Source of the DNA: Baylisascaris procyonis
Lineage: Eukaryota; Nematoda; Chromadorea; Rhabditida; Ascarididae
Reading direction: 5' to 3'
Length of the DNA: 64,000 bases
Assembly: GCA_037389465.1 (NCBI GenBank)
Contig: JAZARR010000033.1
Span: 496,001 to 560,000 of the forward strand
In this document: positions 49,331 to 62,831 of the stretch, in pieces
Position numbering within the stretch: position 1 is the stretch's first letter
How the letters are laid out: every line of letters starts with the position of its first letter
The notes under the pieces: generated by a model
Told to the model about the DNA's origin: nothing
Database searches by the model: none
What the model saw: the letters and a program-made list of their open reading frames with translations, nothing else
Position numbers and translations under genes: made by a program

Positions 49331-52300
49331 TGAGCTGGTCATCTCAGAATTCCTCCAAAAATACTAATCATATTAGATTTAAATGATTATCAGCAATGGA
49401 CAGTGGCACTTGTACCTTCAACTTTTTCAGGTTTTTCTAAATCAACACATCTATCCCAGGTGATTTGCCATTCTCAATTAATTTATAAAACTTGATCGTT
49501 CCTTACATGATGAAATTTTCTTGCTAAACTAGAAACGATTCATAACGCCGTGCTATGGTGTTTAGTTTGAGTGACTGCAGAACTTTTCAATTCAATTCAT
49601 TGCAACGCGGATAAAAGAACTTAGAAAATCATAATATTCATCGCACATCGAAAATAATAACCGAACTACCCATAACTTGAAGAAATAGTTGAAAACCAAC
49701 TGCACCTTTGTAGAACTTATTTGAATATGTAGAATACTCCAACGTTAAAATTGAAAAAAAAAAACATTATAAGGAAATCGACGAAGAATATCGATCAATA
49801 TCGAGCCAAGGGCGAATGAAGCGATGCAAGAAAAGCGAAAAAGCACAAAGCTGCTGGTAAGTATTTCGCAAATGAAACGCACAACATTCGCGCACATTCC
49901 AGTTAACCCAAATAATAATGCCATTCATCTGAAAGTTTTATGGAGATAGCGTAACACCACAAATTACGGTCCCAACTTTCCAATTATTAGATATCAGCCA
50001 TAAAACGAATAGATAAGTTCACAATGGGCTGTGCTCTGATATTTGCTTCGGATCTGCTGAAACTAGATTATTGGCCATGAAATTTCCTCTCAAACTGCCC
50101 GTCATATCTACAAAGAATCTCAGCTTCTTCGTCGCTGAAAGCAATCGATTCTTCTTATACGGTTACAAAAAATGCGCCAAATATGACATCATTACCAACA
50201 TGACGAACAATGCTGTTTTGATCATTATAAAACAACAAAACGACTTTGGATCGGACAGGAGACAGGATTCCAACCCTATTCATTGCAGCTGCCCAAAACC
50301 TGCTGATTTCTGAACAATTCTGGTCCGCTCCTAACATACATGATCCTTTAATATAACAATATTCATCAGCGAAAAATCCAAAGCTTTCAGATATGGTTGA
50401 ATTAGTAACACTGCTGACCGGCAACGCTACCTGTGAAGACCTCATGTATTTACAGATGCCAACCAATAAATGAAGATCATCATAGCATACGCAGTGTAAT
50501 CCAGTTGCATCAATGAAACGAATAAGGACACGCTTTGAATAATTTCGGAGCAAAACGTTAAGTGAATCGAATGCTGGATGATGAGTTTTGAAATATTCTC
50601 AAGCACAACGGAATAAATACCCTATTATATTATAAAAGCGCTCCGAACTGACCGAGAAATGCGGATCCCATATAGCAGAATCGAAACTCAGCATCATAAT
50701 GATACAGCAACGCTTAACGCATTCTCCAATACGATTATAAACGTTTCGATTGCACAACAACGTCATCCTAAAAAGGTGCCCAGAGTTTTCCGATCAAAAG
50801 CTGAGAATCTTTCCGAATATTTCAGGATAAGTTTGCAGCATAAGACAATAACTTTGTTTTATATTTATAGCCAAAGTCATAGGAAATGCTTGTAATGAAC
50901 ACAAATATACAATCTCATCGTATCGCTTTATGGAAATTTGTTCAAAAAGTTTCCTTTCGGGCAAAAAGGATCGAAGTTTCAATTAGAACAGTCGGAAAGC
51001 ATTAATACTTACTGTTAAGTCACCTCAACAGGATTCAGTGAAACCAACACCAAAACACAAAGAGATGATCTCTTAAATGTGACATATTCCTTCTTTGATT
51101 ATGACGACACTGAACAGCACTACAAATAACAAAAATTATAAACCTCCCGCTCTACTTTTCCTAGTTTTAACGGTTTATTCTGTGTTCTGGAGCTCCACAT
51201 AAGCTTTTTGTGGTCGATCTTATGCTTTATATAAAGAGTAGAACTGCACCTTATAACCTGATCCATCTTCCTTTTCAATGAATGCTTCAACAGCAATATG
51301 GCAAGGGTTGTGGCCGCCCTCTTTTGGACGTAAGTGACAGCTGCTTGAAGTTGAATGCTGTCAATAAAATATTGCTTGACGTCGCTCCCGTGCAAGAGAA
51401 TGTTCTGTGCCCTTCATCTTTATATCCATCAAAGTCCCGCTGCGCATATAAATAAAGTGAAAAAAAAAGAAGTCCAAATTTGAGGATATTTTTCGCAATG
51501 TACGGGTAACATAATGCAAAAGAGATTTGAGCAAAATTATTTGGCAGAAGCAGGAACTACAAATGTTACATATTTTAGGTAAATTTGGGTAGTTTATGAA
51601 GCAAGTTATTGATCGCCAATGGCTGAGGCTTTCTTTCATTTACTCACAGCCCCACACTCTTCGAACAGTTTTCATAAAATTTCGCTCACATAAAGAATGA
51701 GAAAATAAAGCAAAATTGAGCGCCTAAGTAAACGGACCTTTTCACTTCGAAAAGAAACTTTAGAAGAGATTTATCGCAAAAAAATTGATAAATATGCAGT
51801 AAAAAAGAAAGCATTAAAAACTGTGGAAGAAAATCTATGCCTATGCTTCTACAGTAATTCAGGTGAGTAGCATTTACATGAAAAAGAATTGTCTTTATTA
51901 ATTTCAAATAATCAGCACTTTTAAAGTTTTTCATAAGAGACAATCTCGCACTGCATCAGGGCAAAGATACTTAAATAGGTGAGTTGGGTATTTGTCGGCT
52001 GCCTCACCTTAAAACCGCCTTGTTTTGCATTCTTCAAAGATGCCGCAAACATTGCAAAAAGAAGCAACTGTCGAATGCAGAATATTCAATAAGACTTGAC
52101 TCACTTAACGAAACAATTAAACAACTCATTTAAACGAAAAATGAATTTTGGTGGGGCAATGACCAATCGATGCCATTTTTTTTCAATCGTTATTGTGCCA
52201 ATATGCGATAAGCGCAAGCAATACAAGAATGTTTGCAAATCGAAGTCCGCGAAGCGAATTAGTAGTCATGTTCTACTGTAAACATTCGCGACTACACAAA

Positions 52301-54658
52301 TATGCCGTAGGTGGGGATTTTTCTTAGCTGTTATTTAGTGTTTACCTTGTACCATAATATTCCAACTCATAAAAAGCAACAATTGGAATGCACTACTGGT
52401 TTATTGCAAATTTAAGAGCTGAGCGATACGCTTGGAGAATGGATATAAAGTGTGGAGCGAGGTGCATCATGAAGCAGATGGTTTTAAAGGTTGTGGACTA
52501 GTGAGTAGCAGCTCGGCGCCTCTTTGGCGTAACCTTGAAAGGAGTGTGCAACCGGTTCCGCACAGAAATGATAGGGCGCTGTGAAGCTGACCGGTGAGCC
52601 TCTTAATGGGCATTGCTGCTGGCTTGGTTGCACTCATCCATTCACGATAGCAAAACAAATTTTCACGACGCGCATCTGCGCTGTATTAGCCGATAAGCCG
52701 CACAAGTGGACGGCACATCATGCATCACCTCGTTCAAGATTCAACACCGCAGCCCACCTGGACATCGCATTCAAGCACAATAATGTACCAGAAATAAGAA
52801 CCCACTACTACCACTACATATACAAAAAAGCGTCGCCAAAACGTACAGCTATATTTTCGGTAGGGTTAGAAAAGCAACGAACACGGCAGCATCGATTGCA
52901 CACAATGTAGCAGTAATGCTTTAAAAGGGCGGATGCCAACACTCGAGATGATGCGGGCCGACATGTAGTGATTAGAACTCTGGAAGTGCTCCGTAATAAG
53001 GGATAGTGGACTGCAAGGATGCTAAAACGTTGTAGTATTTGGAGTGTTGCATTCGTGCTAAGATTTGCAAAAACTCTAAGGATTTGAGCCGGCGCATTGA
53101 ATCTGACCCGTGATTATAGGCTATTCTTTTAAAATTGCCAAGTTCTATATGACTTCATTCATACAAAATATGTCCTCAAATAATCCCTCTAACCAACACG
53201 CGCGCTTTATAAATTCATGAAATGCACCTCATGTGGGAAGAGCTCCAACATTCACTACTGTATAGGCATGGTCCTTCACTTGAAAATTACGTGAGCATTC
53301 CCTTGGGGTGTCCCTTTGGCCTCCGCTCAGATTTATGCCCTTTTTCTGCTTCTTCGGTTATGCAAATTTGCTTGAAATCTCTGCAATGAAACATTAGGCG
53401 ACAAAGTTTCATTCAAAAAGTGCGCTGAGGAAACTTATTCTTAGCTGTTCTTGAATAAACCTGTGGGAACAGCACGAACTTTTAAATCCGCTTCGAATTT
53501 CACGCCAGCTTTTTTCCCATTCTCCAGTTTGGTATGTTTCCTAGCCCTATGTTACAAGAGTCCAATTTGCTGCAATTTGCTTAGGACTTCGTTTGTATGC
53601 AGTAGTTATTCAAAATTCTCAAATCTTCGGGTATTTCGTCAGTATTAAGGGCTGAAAAGCAATTGTCTGTGCAATATATGTCGCGATACACTCGACAGAG
53701 AACACTTCTCGAATTAATATATGCTACATAGCTGCTTTTTTTAGTCTCTGATACTGGCGAATTGTAGAAATGTCGAGTAACGAATTGAAAAAAAAAAAGT
53801 TTTTTTAGTGCATCTACGGTAGATAAACGTCGTCATCGTCGTAAACAGAATGCAAGCAACTCGATGAATTTGGATTAACGAAAGAGTTATTGTTACGATG
53901 TGTGCACAATAAGTTTTGGTTGGAAGGAGCGTGAACACTACGGTTGTAATTTTGTTGATGCATTTGCGTTAGTGAATTCGACCACCTTAGAAGAAGAAAC
54001 AAACAACAGCTGCACAACGAATGTTGTAAAACGACAAGTTGTTTCGATTTGCTAAGCTCAATAATACATCGCAATTTCATGCTACTATTGCAGCAGTACA
54101 AGTGCAATACTTCGAAGCAGCTGAAATCAGAAGCAGGGAGAAATATAATATACATCATTTACTCATTCAGATGAAAGTTAGGCACTTGTTTCGTTCTCCT
54201 AGCAACATTTGTTCCTGACAGCTCCTGCGTACACCCTGTGGACATCACCGCTGTAATTCGCTTCCTAGGTGATGGGAACTGTTCGGGCTCGTCGACGGAA
54301 AGCCTCTGTGCGCTGGGTTCATACAATCCTTCTCGGGTGTGCAGACCCGAAAGTGCAATGAGGAGCGTCCCTCTAACCATCATTAGAGTGGGAGTTGCAC
54401 ACTCCTTAGAGCAGGGGAAGAAGGGAAGGGGTGTGAATTAGTTGAACAAAGATATGTAGAAGCTACGTCAAGGCCTGTTTCAGGTTGCGCACCATCGCAC
54501 ATCATGTAAGTGCGAACTTTTCACAGACTTTGGCACAGCTCAACTATATAAATAGAGCTTTGAAGGCATCCAATGTTACGCTCAAGGTGGAATTACAGTG
54601 AAGTTTATAGGAAAAAAGTCCAAGCATTCTGTGTTATCCATCTTGCACTAATTCACAG
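49331..54658. other. AT-rich non-coding stretch
   Basis: No supported gene. A good acceptor (AGCTTTCAG) ends at about 50385 and leads into an ATG frame of 26 codons (MVELVTLLTGNATC...) with a stop, while the minus strand is open for 132 codons across the same place (50155-50553), so neither is convincing. Patches around 52480-52760 and 54180-54400 are somewhat GC-richer. Confidence 0.55.

Positions 54659-54737
<79 letters not shown>
54659..54737 (+). repeat. (AT)n microsatellite
   Basis: A perfect AT dinucleotide tract of about 79 bp between TTCACAG and CTCACAAG. The frame running through it is an artefact of the repeat. Confidence 0.97.
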
Positions 54738-54740
<3 letters not shown>

Positions 54741-55699
54741 ACAAGCTTTCGAGCTCTAGTCAGCAGCAACAAAATAAGCAAAGAAATAGTTGTTGCCGAT
54801 ACGACAATGTCCACCGTACTTCAAATAAAGTCGTTCGGTGCCGAACAATACTGAAAGTAGTTAAAGGGGAAATGAAGCACCGGTAACCTCTCTATTGGGA
54901 AGGCTACAAAGTTCAAGATGATTGTTTATTCGAGTAGTGCATGTATTAGATGCCTCATGAAGACAAAACAGCATCGAGCTGTACTAGTTAAAGCAGCACC
55001 GGCACACTAACACACTTCATGGCTCATTTCGATTTTGATATGAGCCGAACTCCTATGCACTTCCATCCTCTTTATTCACATCACTTCACTTGGAGAGATT
55101 TTTGATGTAGAGGAAATATTTCTTTATGAAATATTCATATAGAAGAAGAAATAAAAAAGCTCAAATCTTCATTATTGTTCGAACATAAAAATATTACGAA
55201 AAGTTATACTCTCCATCGACAAGTGAATTTTGACCGCAGCTGCTAATTGGGTTGCTTTTCAGAGCGTTCCTATATCGTGTAATGCTAGCATATCACAACT
55301 GTGGTTAGCAGCTCTCCGAAGTCTAGCCACCTTGTTATGAAAGTGCGTTATGGCGACGCTGCCCTGTGCCGGTGTAGGTGAATGTGCCTCTCCGCAAGGT
55401 GCTTTCAAACTCATACATTTGAAAGTTCTGCGATTTAATTTACTCACCACAACCACACTGCACTGTGCTCATCCAAAAGCAGTTTCCGTCTAATTGGCCG
55501 CCTACCTTATAAGACATACACACCTAACCTCATGAAACTCATCGGTCGAAATTTATTATGCAATGTGTCCGGAACAGATGGAAGGTGATTAGCTGATGCT
55601 GGAAAAAGTGCACCGTGGTAATGTTTAATCTTTTTTTTTTTTAAACATGTCAGTCATGCAAGGCTCATCTATTTGGGCTAAGTTGCAAAAAGCACATAG
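54738..55699. other. AT-rich non-coding stretch
   Basis: I see no supported feature here. Confidence 0.6.
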
Positions 55700-56570
55700 T
55701 GTGCTAGACTTCAAGGCGCGCTTCCACACTTGTTGTTGCCTTAAGTGAAGTGCTCTACAAGAGGGTGTGCAACTTCGTGGCGCAGAAAATGCATCAGAGT
55801 AGACCAACAACATTACACAAGGGTTATGTTTTAAAGCTGCAAAACGTCAAGAGAGACTGACGTCAGCCAGATTAATTGCTTCATGAAGGCAACAGGCACG
55901 AAGAGCAGCCAAAATGGCGCCACACAATGCACGTCACACTGTGCCAATTTAAAACACATCTCGAACCTGAACGCTGTTGGAAATGCGATCCACCCTAGGA
56001 AAGGTGCAATTAACTAGCGCTCATACAAACAACACCGAGAATTCAGGAGATGTTGGCAGGATGTGGGCCCGACGAGCTGTGGCTACAAAAAAGTGCCCAA
56101 CAAACAGGCTGAACCTTGAAATGTTGTGCACTGGCAAGAGAGCAGCAGCAGCGCATATGTACGGTGCAAACCGCAATCAACACTCAACGCATTTCAACGA
56201 TCGCTTGCATTGCGATCACATCAGTTATGTTGTACTGGGAGGCCGCTTTCACCGCCCCTTTCGATTTCGCCTCGAAAACATAATCGGTTATGGTAGAAAG
56301 ATGAACAGCCCAAGTAAACACTTACACTCATCACTGCACATCACGAAAGGATGACCGCAGACAGTCGGGCACCCAGCCGTTTGCACTAAACGCAACCCAC
56401 ACAGACAGGCCTCTTCAGTCTTCATCGACGATCGCCGTTCCACGCATCGTTCCTGGCGATGTATTTCGCCTGCACGTTGCACCCGTTGCAGTTGCAGCTG
56501 ACGGCAAAATTTCTCGTTTTGCACGTTTTTGAATTGCTCGGGCGAATATCTTACACTCCACGTGTTACGT
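55700..56570. other. GC-richer patch
   Basis: About 0.9 kb of raised GC is open for 125 codons on each strand in overlapping positions (plus 55977-56354, minus 56288-56665). It could hold a promoter and first exon, most likely on the minus strand because of the strong donor described at 56319-56325, or it could be a decayed mobile element. Confidence 0.4.
56326..56425 (-). CDS. Candidate first coding exon, minus strand
   Basis: An ATG at 56425 on the minus strand opens MKTEEACLCGLRLVQT... and the frame runs 33 codons, with six Cys, to a strong donor, AGT|GTAAGTG (GTAAGTG at 56319-56325), in phase 1. The frame is also open upstream to 56665, so the true start or an upstream exon border may differ. 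The Cys spacing does not match a motif I can name. The donor quality and local GC are the only support. Confidence 0.15.
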
Positions 56571-57502
56571 GAGCTTATGTATTGTGTTGCTCTCAGTTTG
56601 TTTTGCGCTAAGCAATGTTTGCAGCAGTTCGATATATGCAATATATTCACTAAATAAGGCTGCAATTACTTGTATACAGCAAGTTTATCGCATCTTTATA
56701 TGATTATCGCCTCTACGATCATAATCATTTGGGAGTTTTGAATCATATAATTAAGAGCTTTCTTTAGTGCAAAATAAAAAGGTGTTGTTGTTCTTATCGT
56801 TGTTCTACTTCCATAAACACTTTTAAATTGTCCACTGCTCATCGTAACCTGAACCACCGTTGAAATTTCTGCGGCAGTTTCGAATAAACCTTCCTCATGA
56901 AAAATAACACCTTCGAAAACCTTCCAGAGATGTTCTCAGGAAACAGCCAATATCCCTCCTTAGTATAACACAAATCAGAAACATCGAAGATCAGCGCCCT
57001 AATCAGATATAAATTTCCGCTTTCTAATGGTTTTTGGTGGAAGATGTGCAATTATAGAATTGTTTCGAGTCGATGGCTACTAAAAAAGTATGCACGAGTA
57101 AATGCCAGTACCTTTAGCCCAAATCCGCTGCGAGCATTTTGAGCTGAGGATAAAGGTACGTCAGAGATCATTGCTGAGGTGTATGCCTTTCAGCCAGCTA
57201 AATAGGGAAGTTTTTTTTTTTTTCTGGTACTGAAAGCACAAGCAAAAGATGAAAACTTATCGCTGAAAAACATCATAATGAAGGCTGCTTGCTCAAAGGA
57301 CATTCTAAGCACCTCAGCTACACTCTCTAAAGCTCATCGCACGAAAAAAATGTGTGCAAAACTAGGTAAGCTTTTGCGCGAAACCAGTTTTTAATTCGCT
57401 CTGACCGAAAAGTTGCAGACGAAGACCTCCGGCTATTTTAGTCGCTACCAGAAGATAAGGAAGGTTAGTCTCTTTTATCGCTAAGAAGATGTCTCTTGAG
57501 TC
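56571..57502. other. AT-rich stretch, no supported gene
   Basis: A 70-codon minus-strand frame at 56839-57051 looks protein-like but has no supporting signal. I see nothing else. Confidence 0.5.
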
Positions 57503-57682
57503 TTAACCCTGGTGAGCTACATTGGGCTTACCCACGGCGTTGCTGCAGCACATACCAGGTAGCCTTCCACCCGTCTTGCGCTTTGGAAATAGGGCAATAT
57601 TTCTATTTTCAATACATGGAACTAGCACTTCCACATAAATTTCTTCACCTGTAATAGTTTCTATTAAAGTAATGCCGATCAT
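57503..57682 (-). CDS. Short candidate ORF, minus strand
   Basis: An ATG at 57682 gives a 59-residue frame starting MIGITLIETITGEEIYVEV, with the frame open upstream to 57733. The middle (ENRNIALFPKRKTGG) is polar and basic. Donor-like sites (CTG|GTATGT and TGG|GTAAGC) occur inside the frame, so it may be an exon that ends earlier. The patch is GC-richer at 57420-57600. It could be a real exon or the remains of a mobile element. No family is recognised. Confidence 0.15.
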   Translation of the reverse strand: MIGITLIETITGEEIYVEVLVPCIENRNIALFPKRKTGGRLPGMCCSNAVGKPNVAHQG

Positions 57683-57733
57683 GCAGGCTGACCGACAATA
57701 ATACGGGTGAGAAATATCTTTTGGCCGCCATGT

Positions 57734-60700
57734 TCATAGTGAGCTCAAGCTGCTCTCGGAAAAAGGGAGAAAAGTGCGAATCGCAGCGAAATATTTCTCG
57801 AAGGATGATAACTAATTTCGTAGATCGGTGATGATGCCAACAGGATTTATTTCACAAGGACAAACAAATTACGATTTCATATACTGTATTTCACAAATAG
57901 TACTGTGCCTTGTTGGCTAAAAGAATGGAACAAACGAAGAAATTGCCGGCGTATAAGGAAGGAGGAAGAAGGATGAAGGAATAATTAAAAGCAAGAAGTC
58001 GGAGAACAATAAGCATGAAGTTCTCATATTTCGAAGCTTACTTACTTATATGAACATATTGACAGCTTGAGAGCATAGATCATTAATGCAAACAAATCAG
58101 TGCAATCAAGCGTCATGAAATTTAATAAGCAAATTGCCATTTCAGGGAAGTAAATCCGATGTGAAAAGAATTGAAAAGAGCCAGGTAATGTGCTGTTTAT
58201 CTTCTGAGTCAGATCACTATGTATTCGTTCAGGGGGCGACCCTATTTAAGTAGGAGATAAAATGCGTGGGATTGCACACCTGAAGGTGGAAATTCTGTTG
58301 ACCTTAGTTGAAACAAAGACAGAAAAAGAGAACTAATTATGAATCGCTACCTTGATTTCTGCATAGCAATTACATTTCAATATGTGCTGCTTGCTAAAGA
58401 CCGCAAAGGAAATAAATTATACAGAAGAAACATAACACTATTCTTGACAAGGACTGCGGACTAATGTTCTCGAATTTATCAAGCAAGAATGCATGGCATC
58501 AGATCAGTCTTATGCATTACAACCATTCTTAACTCTCAGAGCTTAGTCCAAGAAACTTCAATGCGGTAATTGAAGTAAGTCGCGAATTGTTTCATTACTT
58601 CGAGAAGATTTCATCTTATTTATTTGCTTATGCGTATCTATATGCTAAATTACTTCTCGTCTCCTCCCTCGTCACCTACTCCTCTGGCCCATTACGCAAA
58701 AAGTCGTTAAAAATTCAGAAAGACGATTGACAAATAAGACTGACTCACAATTACCGTAATATTTCACAGTGAGCATAGCATCGCGTGTGTCCCGAATGCA
58801 CACCGCTATTTCAACATTCAGGTGTTAGAAAGCGCTCAGTTAAAAAAGTCAACTTAAAATAGCCAAAAAACTACAGTAAGCCAAAAACGTGACCGACGGG
58901 GATATTTATATATTCACTAATTGAGAAACCTCAAATTGTTTAGATTCGAGTTGGATGAAAGCAAACGAAAGATTCGAATTCGTGAAATGCTCGAATTCAG
59001 TGTACGTGTTAGTCAACCAGAAGTAGAGCAACCATGTATGCTGAAGCTTACTTCTCTTTCTTAAGAAAACTTAACGCGCATGAAATTAGCAAGCATAATT
59101 ATAATAAAAAACCACTACAGCCAACATACCCCTTAAAATAATTTATTCACACACTGCTTTGGCTACATTACTCTGTGCAATCTGAAAAAAGCCACAGTTA
59201 AAGCGAAGCATTACATAGTTGATGAAAATTTTCATCTTGGTGAACTGCAATAGAGAAGAGCGCATAATATTAAATGTTGCTAATGAAATGCGACACAGCA
59301 AATTTAGAAAAGGTTTGAGCTGCTTAAAAAAAAAAAACTTAGCCTTGCATTGCAAAATGCGTTAAAATTTACCACATTGACAGTATCAAATTTCGAACTT
59401 AAGAAATCTTGAAATGAGTTCAGCTATCGAGACATATCATTACACGTCAGGTTTAATTTCATGCTGCAGGAAATAAAAGCTGAGGTAATAAAACAAACAC
59501 ACTCAGTTGGTATTTGAGGATGAAATAGTCCAGCAATTTATTATTTTCACTACCGAACTATGCTAAAAGAACGTCGACATAATTGAAGGGATATGGGAGT
59601 AATACACACTATGTTAAACGTTAACTGCAGCAAATGCATTGGGCACAATTAGACAGTTGCACCAGAATGTAAAGGATTACTAAGTAAAATGGAAACGAAT
59701 ATTACAACAAGAAATGAAGTTCTATTATAAAACTGGAAGATGTTCTGGATAGATCAAATGATGCTTGTGAATTTTCGAAAAGAATGATCTATTGTAATAA
59801 ACTCACACATGGAAGTTCGCGCCGATACTGGCTAAATCGGAAAATACCGACATCCAATTTATGCGCAAGTTCCGATTTCAAGTTTTTGTTGTTTTCAGAG
59901 ATAAACTCAGATTGTGTGGGATGGGGTATATAAGCCTGATCCTATGTATCGGTCCAAGCGTAAGTCTAGCTATAAGCACAAGTTGGTAACTCACATTCAT
60001 ACTAACCAAAGCTAACCGCGCAAGACAACTGGAGCATGGAGGACTGTATTAAGGAAATATTTTTATTATTGGCTAAGATTCAAGTTCAAGTTCATTTAGA
60101 GACTTCGTTTTTTCTTTAAAACATATCGTGTAGCTTGAGTCCCTCCCCAAAAACCAACAAAAATCTGAAATCGGAGTGCAAAAGATGCTGGTTGTAAGAG
60201 ATGCCCAGATATCATATTGCGCTTCATCCATGAAAACCTGCTGCTTCATATATCAGCAACACAGTGCGTCTGTTAACGGCGCAATTGTCGTGGTACCACT
60301 TCCGCCTTACAGTAGTTAGTGGCAATCCTATGCGACTCGTAACATTTGGCTATTTCCGCTTTAGAGCATTTGCCATTCACCGCCGTTAATCACAAACATA
60401 AAGCATAACAGTTTAAATCCAATAACCAATATCTCTCCTTTTCGATTCTATGCATCTAAGGACTCATGAAACGCTAGAAATGTAGCTTTTGTTGCAGTCC
60501 TCCCAAGCAAAACCGAAAAACTAAAGACCTTTCCTCCACTGAAATAAGTCCTCTTAATTAATTATCTATTCAGAGGCGGCTATTTCAAAATCGATACATA
60601 AATTTCAGCTGCTAATGATCCATTGATAACACATCACGAAAATAACCTCTATTAACAGATTAAGCTAAATTGCTCAAAAATTTATATATGAGAAGTGTTC

Positions 60701-62831
60701 TTCGTTGCTTATATGTGTCTCCCGAAAAAACGTGGGCACTTAATTAGCCACCTCATTTAAAAACTCTACCTCGTTTATTGCTCCCTGAAAAGAAGCTAGA
60801 GAACCATAAGTTGTGGGTTTATTTGTAATCGTGGCTTTACAGTAGCATAGAACAGTGAAGGAAATTGAAGGACAACGTATGCACTTTATGAAACATTTGA
60901 GACGACAAACTGTGTCAAATTTATGCCTTTTTTATGGTAATAAAGTGCAGAGGTATGCGAAATCCGGACAATTTGATGAGCGCTGCAACAAATAATGGTG
61001 AAAAAGCAGTACAAACATGGTCGCCACAGGTAAATAGCACACATCCTACTGGTTTAGACTGCCATAGTTTTTGTATCTCACTTAAAGTTCCGGTCATTTG
61101 TGCTTTGATCAATGAAACTTGTGCTTTAAAACCAAGGCAAACATTGTGTTTTGAAGATTACTTTTATAGGGCCATTTCAGGAAATAAATGATGTTGTCAT
61201 TTTTGCAGGCTAACTTCCAAATTTCGTAGTTAAAATTTGTAAGATGGATGTCATAAAAAGCAGGTTGCAAAGTCATTCGAGTACAAGAGGTTATAGCAGT
61301 AAGGTGATGTTACTAGTACGTTTGCGTTTACGTTGAGCAGAGCAATCGTGAGGCTTCATCCATATCGAACAAAGCTGCAATGTTTCTGCGATCTTTCAAT
61401 AACAAACATCGTTAGATTTCACAACTATGATAGAGGCAGTGAGAAACGACACAAAGGTATACTAAGGGCTGCAGCTATTTGATGCTTTCTAAGCACCTAT
61501 ACAACAACGGGATAAGACTATTTTCGGCAAAAATATAACAGCCCTAGAAGATTAAAAATCTTCACTTAAAAAATTCAAAGAACCTCGTTTATTTTCGTTC
61601 AAGCGACAATTTTCACCTCAACGTCACACAGCGATAAACAAATAAAGGTTGTTACTCGTATATCTTCTAAGCGGGTGTTCAAAACCTCTGAGCTATACTC
61701 CGAGAGTGGTGGGTGAAAAATGAGGAACGGATGCATGAGGAGAGGTGTGAAGAGGACGGTTGAGGACGGAGGGGTGTATGGAGAAGATGGAAAAACTATG
61801 AAAAGGATAGAGCTGCCGATAATCGTACGAATCGAAAATATTAGAAATGAGAAAAGAAATGCAAGATTCAGTATATAGCCTGTCAATGGAATACAGCTAC
61901 AGTAGGTCATAGTAAAATTAAAACGATTGGGCTGACTATGAGATCATTTTTTCGCAGAAAGAATTACCACGAGTAATTGATCTAGGAGGGTCATTCTTGA
62001 GCGAATACTTTTCTCAATTGATCCTCTTTTTAGGAAGCAGAAGTCTGCGCATCGATTACTGTAATTGCGCGTATATTTTTGCTGAACGTTGCTTGCACAA
62101 GAAACATCCAAACCACAAACGCCTGTACTAAATGGCAGCTATTCATCTCAATGGAGCACTCCATGGAAGAACTTCAAATTTAGATAAAGTCAGTGCTAGC
62201 TATTTGAACAATATCATTTTCACAAGACAACGCTTGCTGAAATATTGCAGCTTCTTCAACTAAAATATAGTTGAGTTGGATAGAGAACACTGAGATGGTT
62301 TTCAAAAAAAAGAATGAAAGGAGATCGCACATATGAAATAGAAGCATCGAAAGGAATCATACTCAACTTAAAAAGAAAAAGAAAACGCAAAAACAGGAGT
62401 TGGTGGCAATGTTGCACCTTGAATAATAAAAGTTGCGATTTTGCAAATTTCATCTATTCGAGAAGATTTCATCAGTATATTTCGCTTCTGAATCAAACGA
62501 TACAAACAGGTGGTTTTTTCCGCCGATATACTAAAAGGCTTGCATAAATTGCTTCGAAATCAATCACAAATTGGACAGTGAAATAAATTCAAAGAAATGC
62601 TGCAGCCTCTTTTAATCGAAAAATCTAGAATTGAGCTAGAATCAAGCAAACAGATTGTATCATTAAGTAAATGATCAATGATAGCAAGGGAATAGATGAG
62701 TGCGACGAAGAAATTTTGTGATGAAATATAAAAGTAAATGAAACAGCTTTGTCTTCAACAACCTAAATAATTAGTGTGACACCATTCTCAACATTTTAAG
62801 CCAAAAATGATTGTTAAAACCGTGCATTCAC
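57734..62831. other. AT-rich non-coding stretch
   Basis: About 5 kb without a supported gene, apart from the possible micro-exon at 58146-58184. Frames are short even for this composition, which suggests intergenic or intronic DNA. Confidence 0.55.
58146..58184 (+). CDS. Possible 39-nt micro-exon
   Basis: A clean acceptor (GCCATTTCAG) and a clean donor (CAG|GTAATG) bracket exactly 39 bases. Only the frame in phase with both borders is open, giving GSKSDVKRIEKSQ, a charged linker-like segment. A symmetric in-frame cassette of this kind is typical of neuronal or muscle micro-exons. In 64 kb, however, some chance pairs of splice-like sites are expected, and there are no recognisable neighbouring exons. 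Confidence 0.13.

Noticed and set aside
50155..50553. 132-codon minus-strand frame overlapping a plus-strand acceptor and a short ATG frame (about 50386-50470).
   Set aside because: Each strand argues against the other, and neither has a close AATAAA or a recognisable product.
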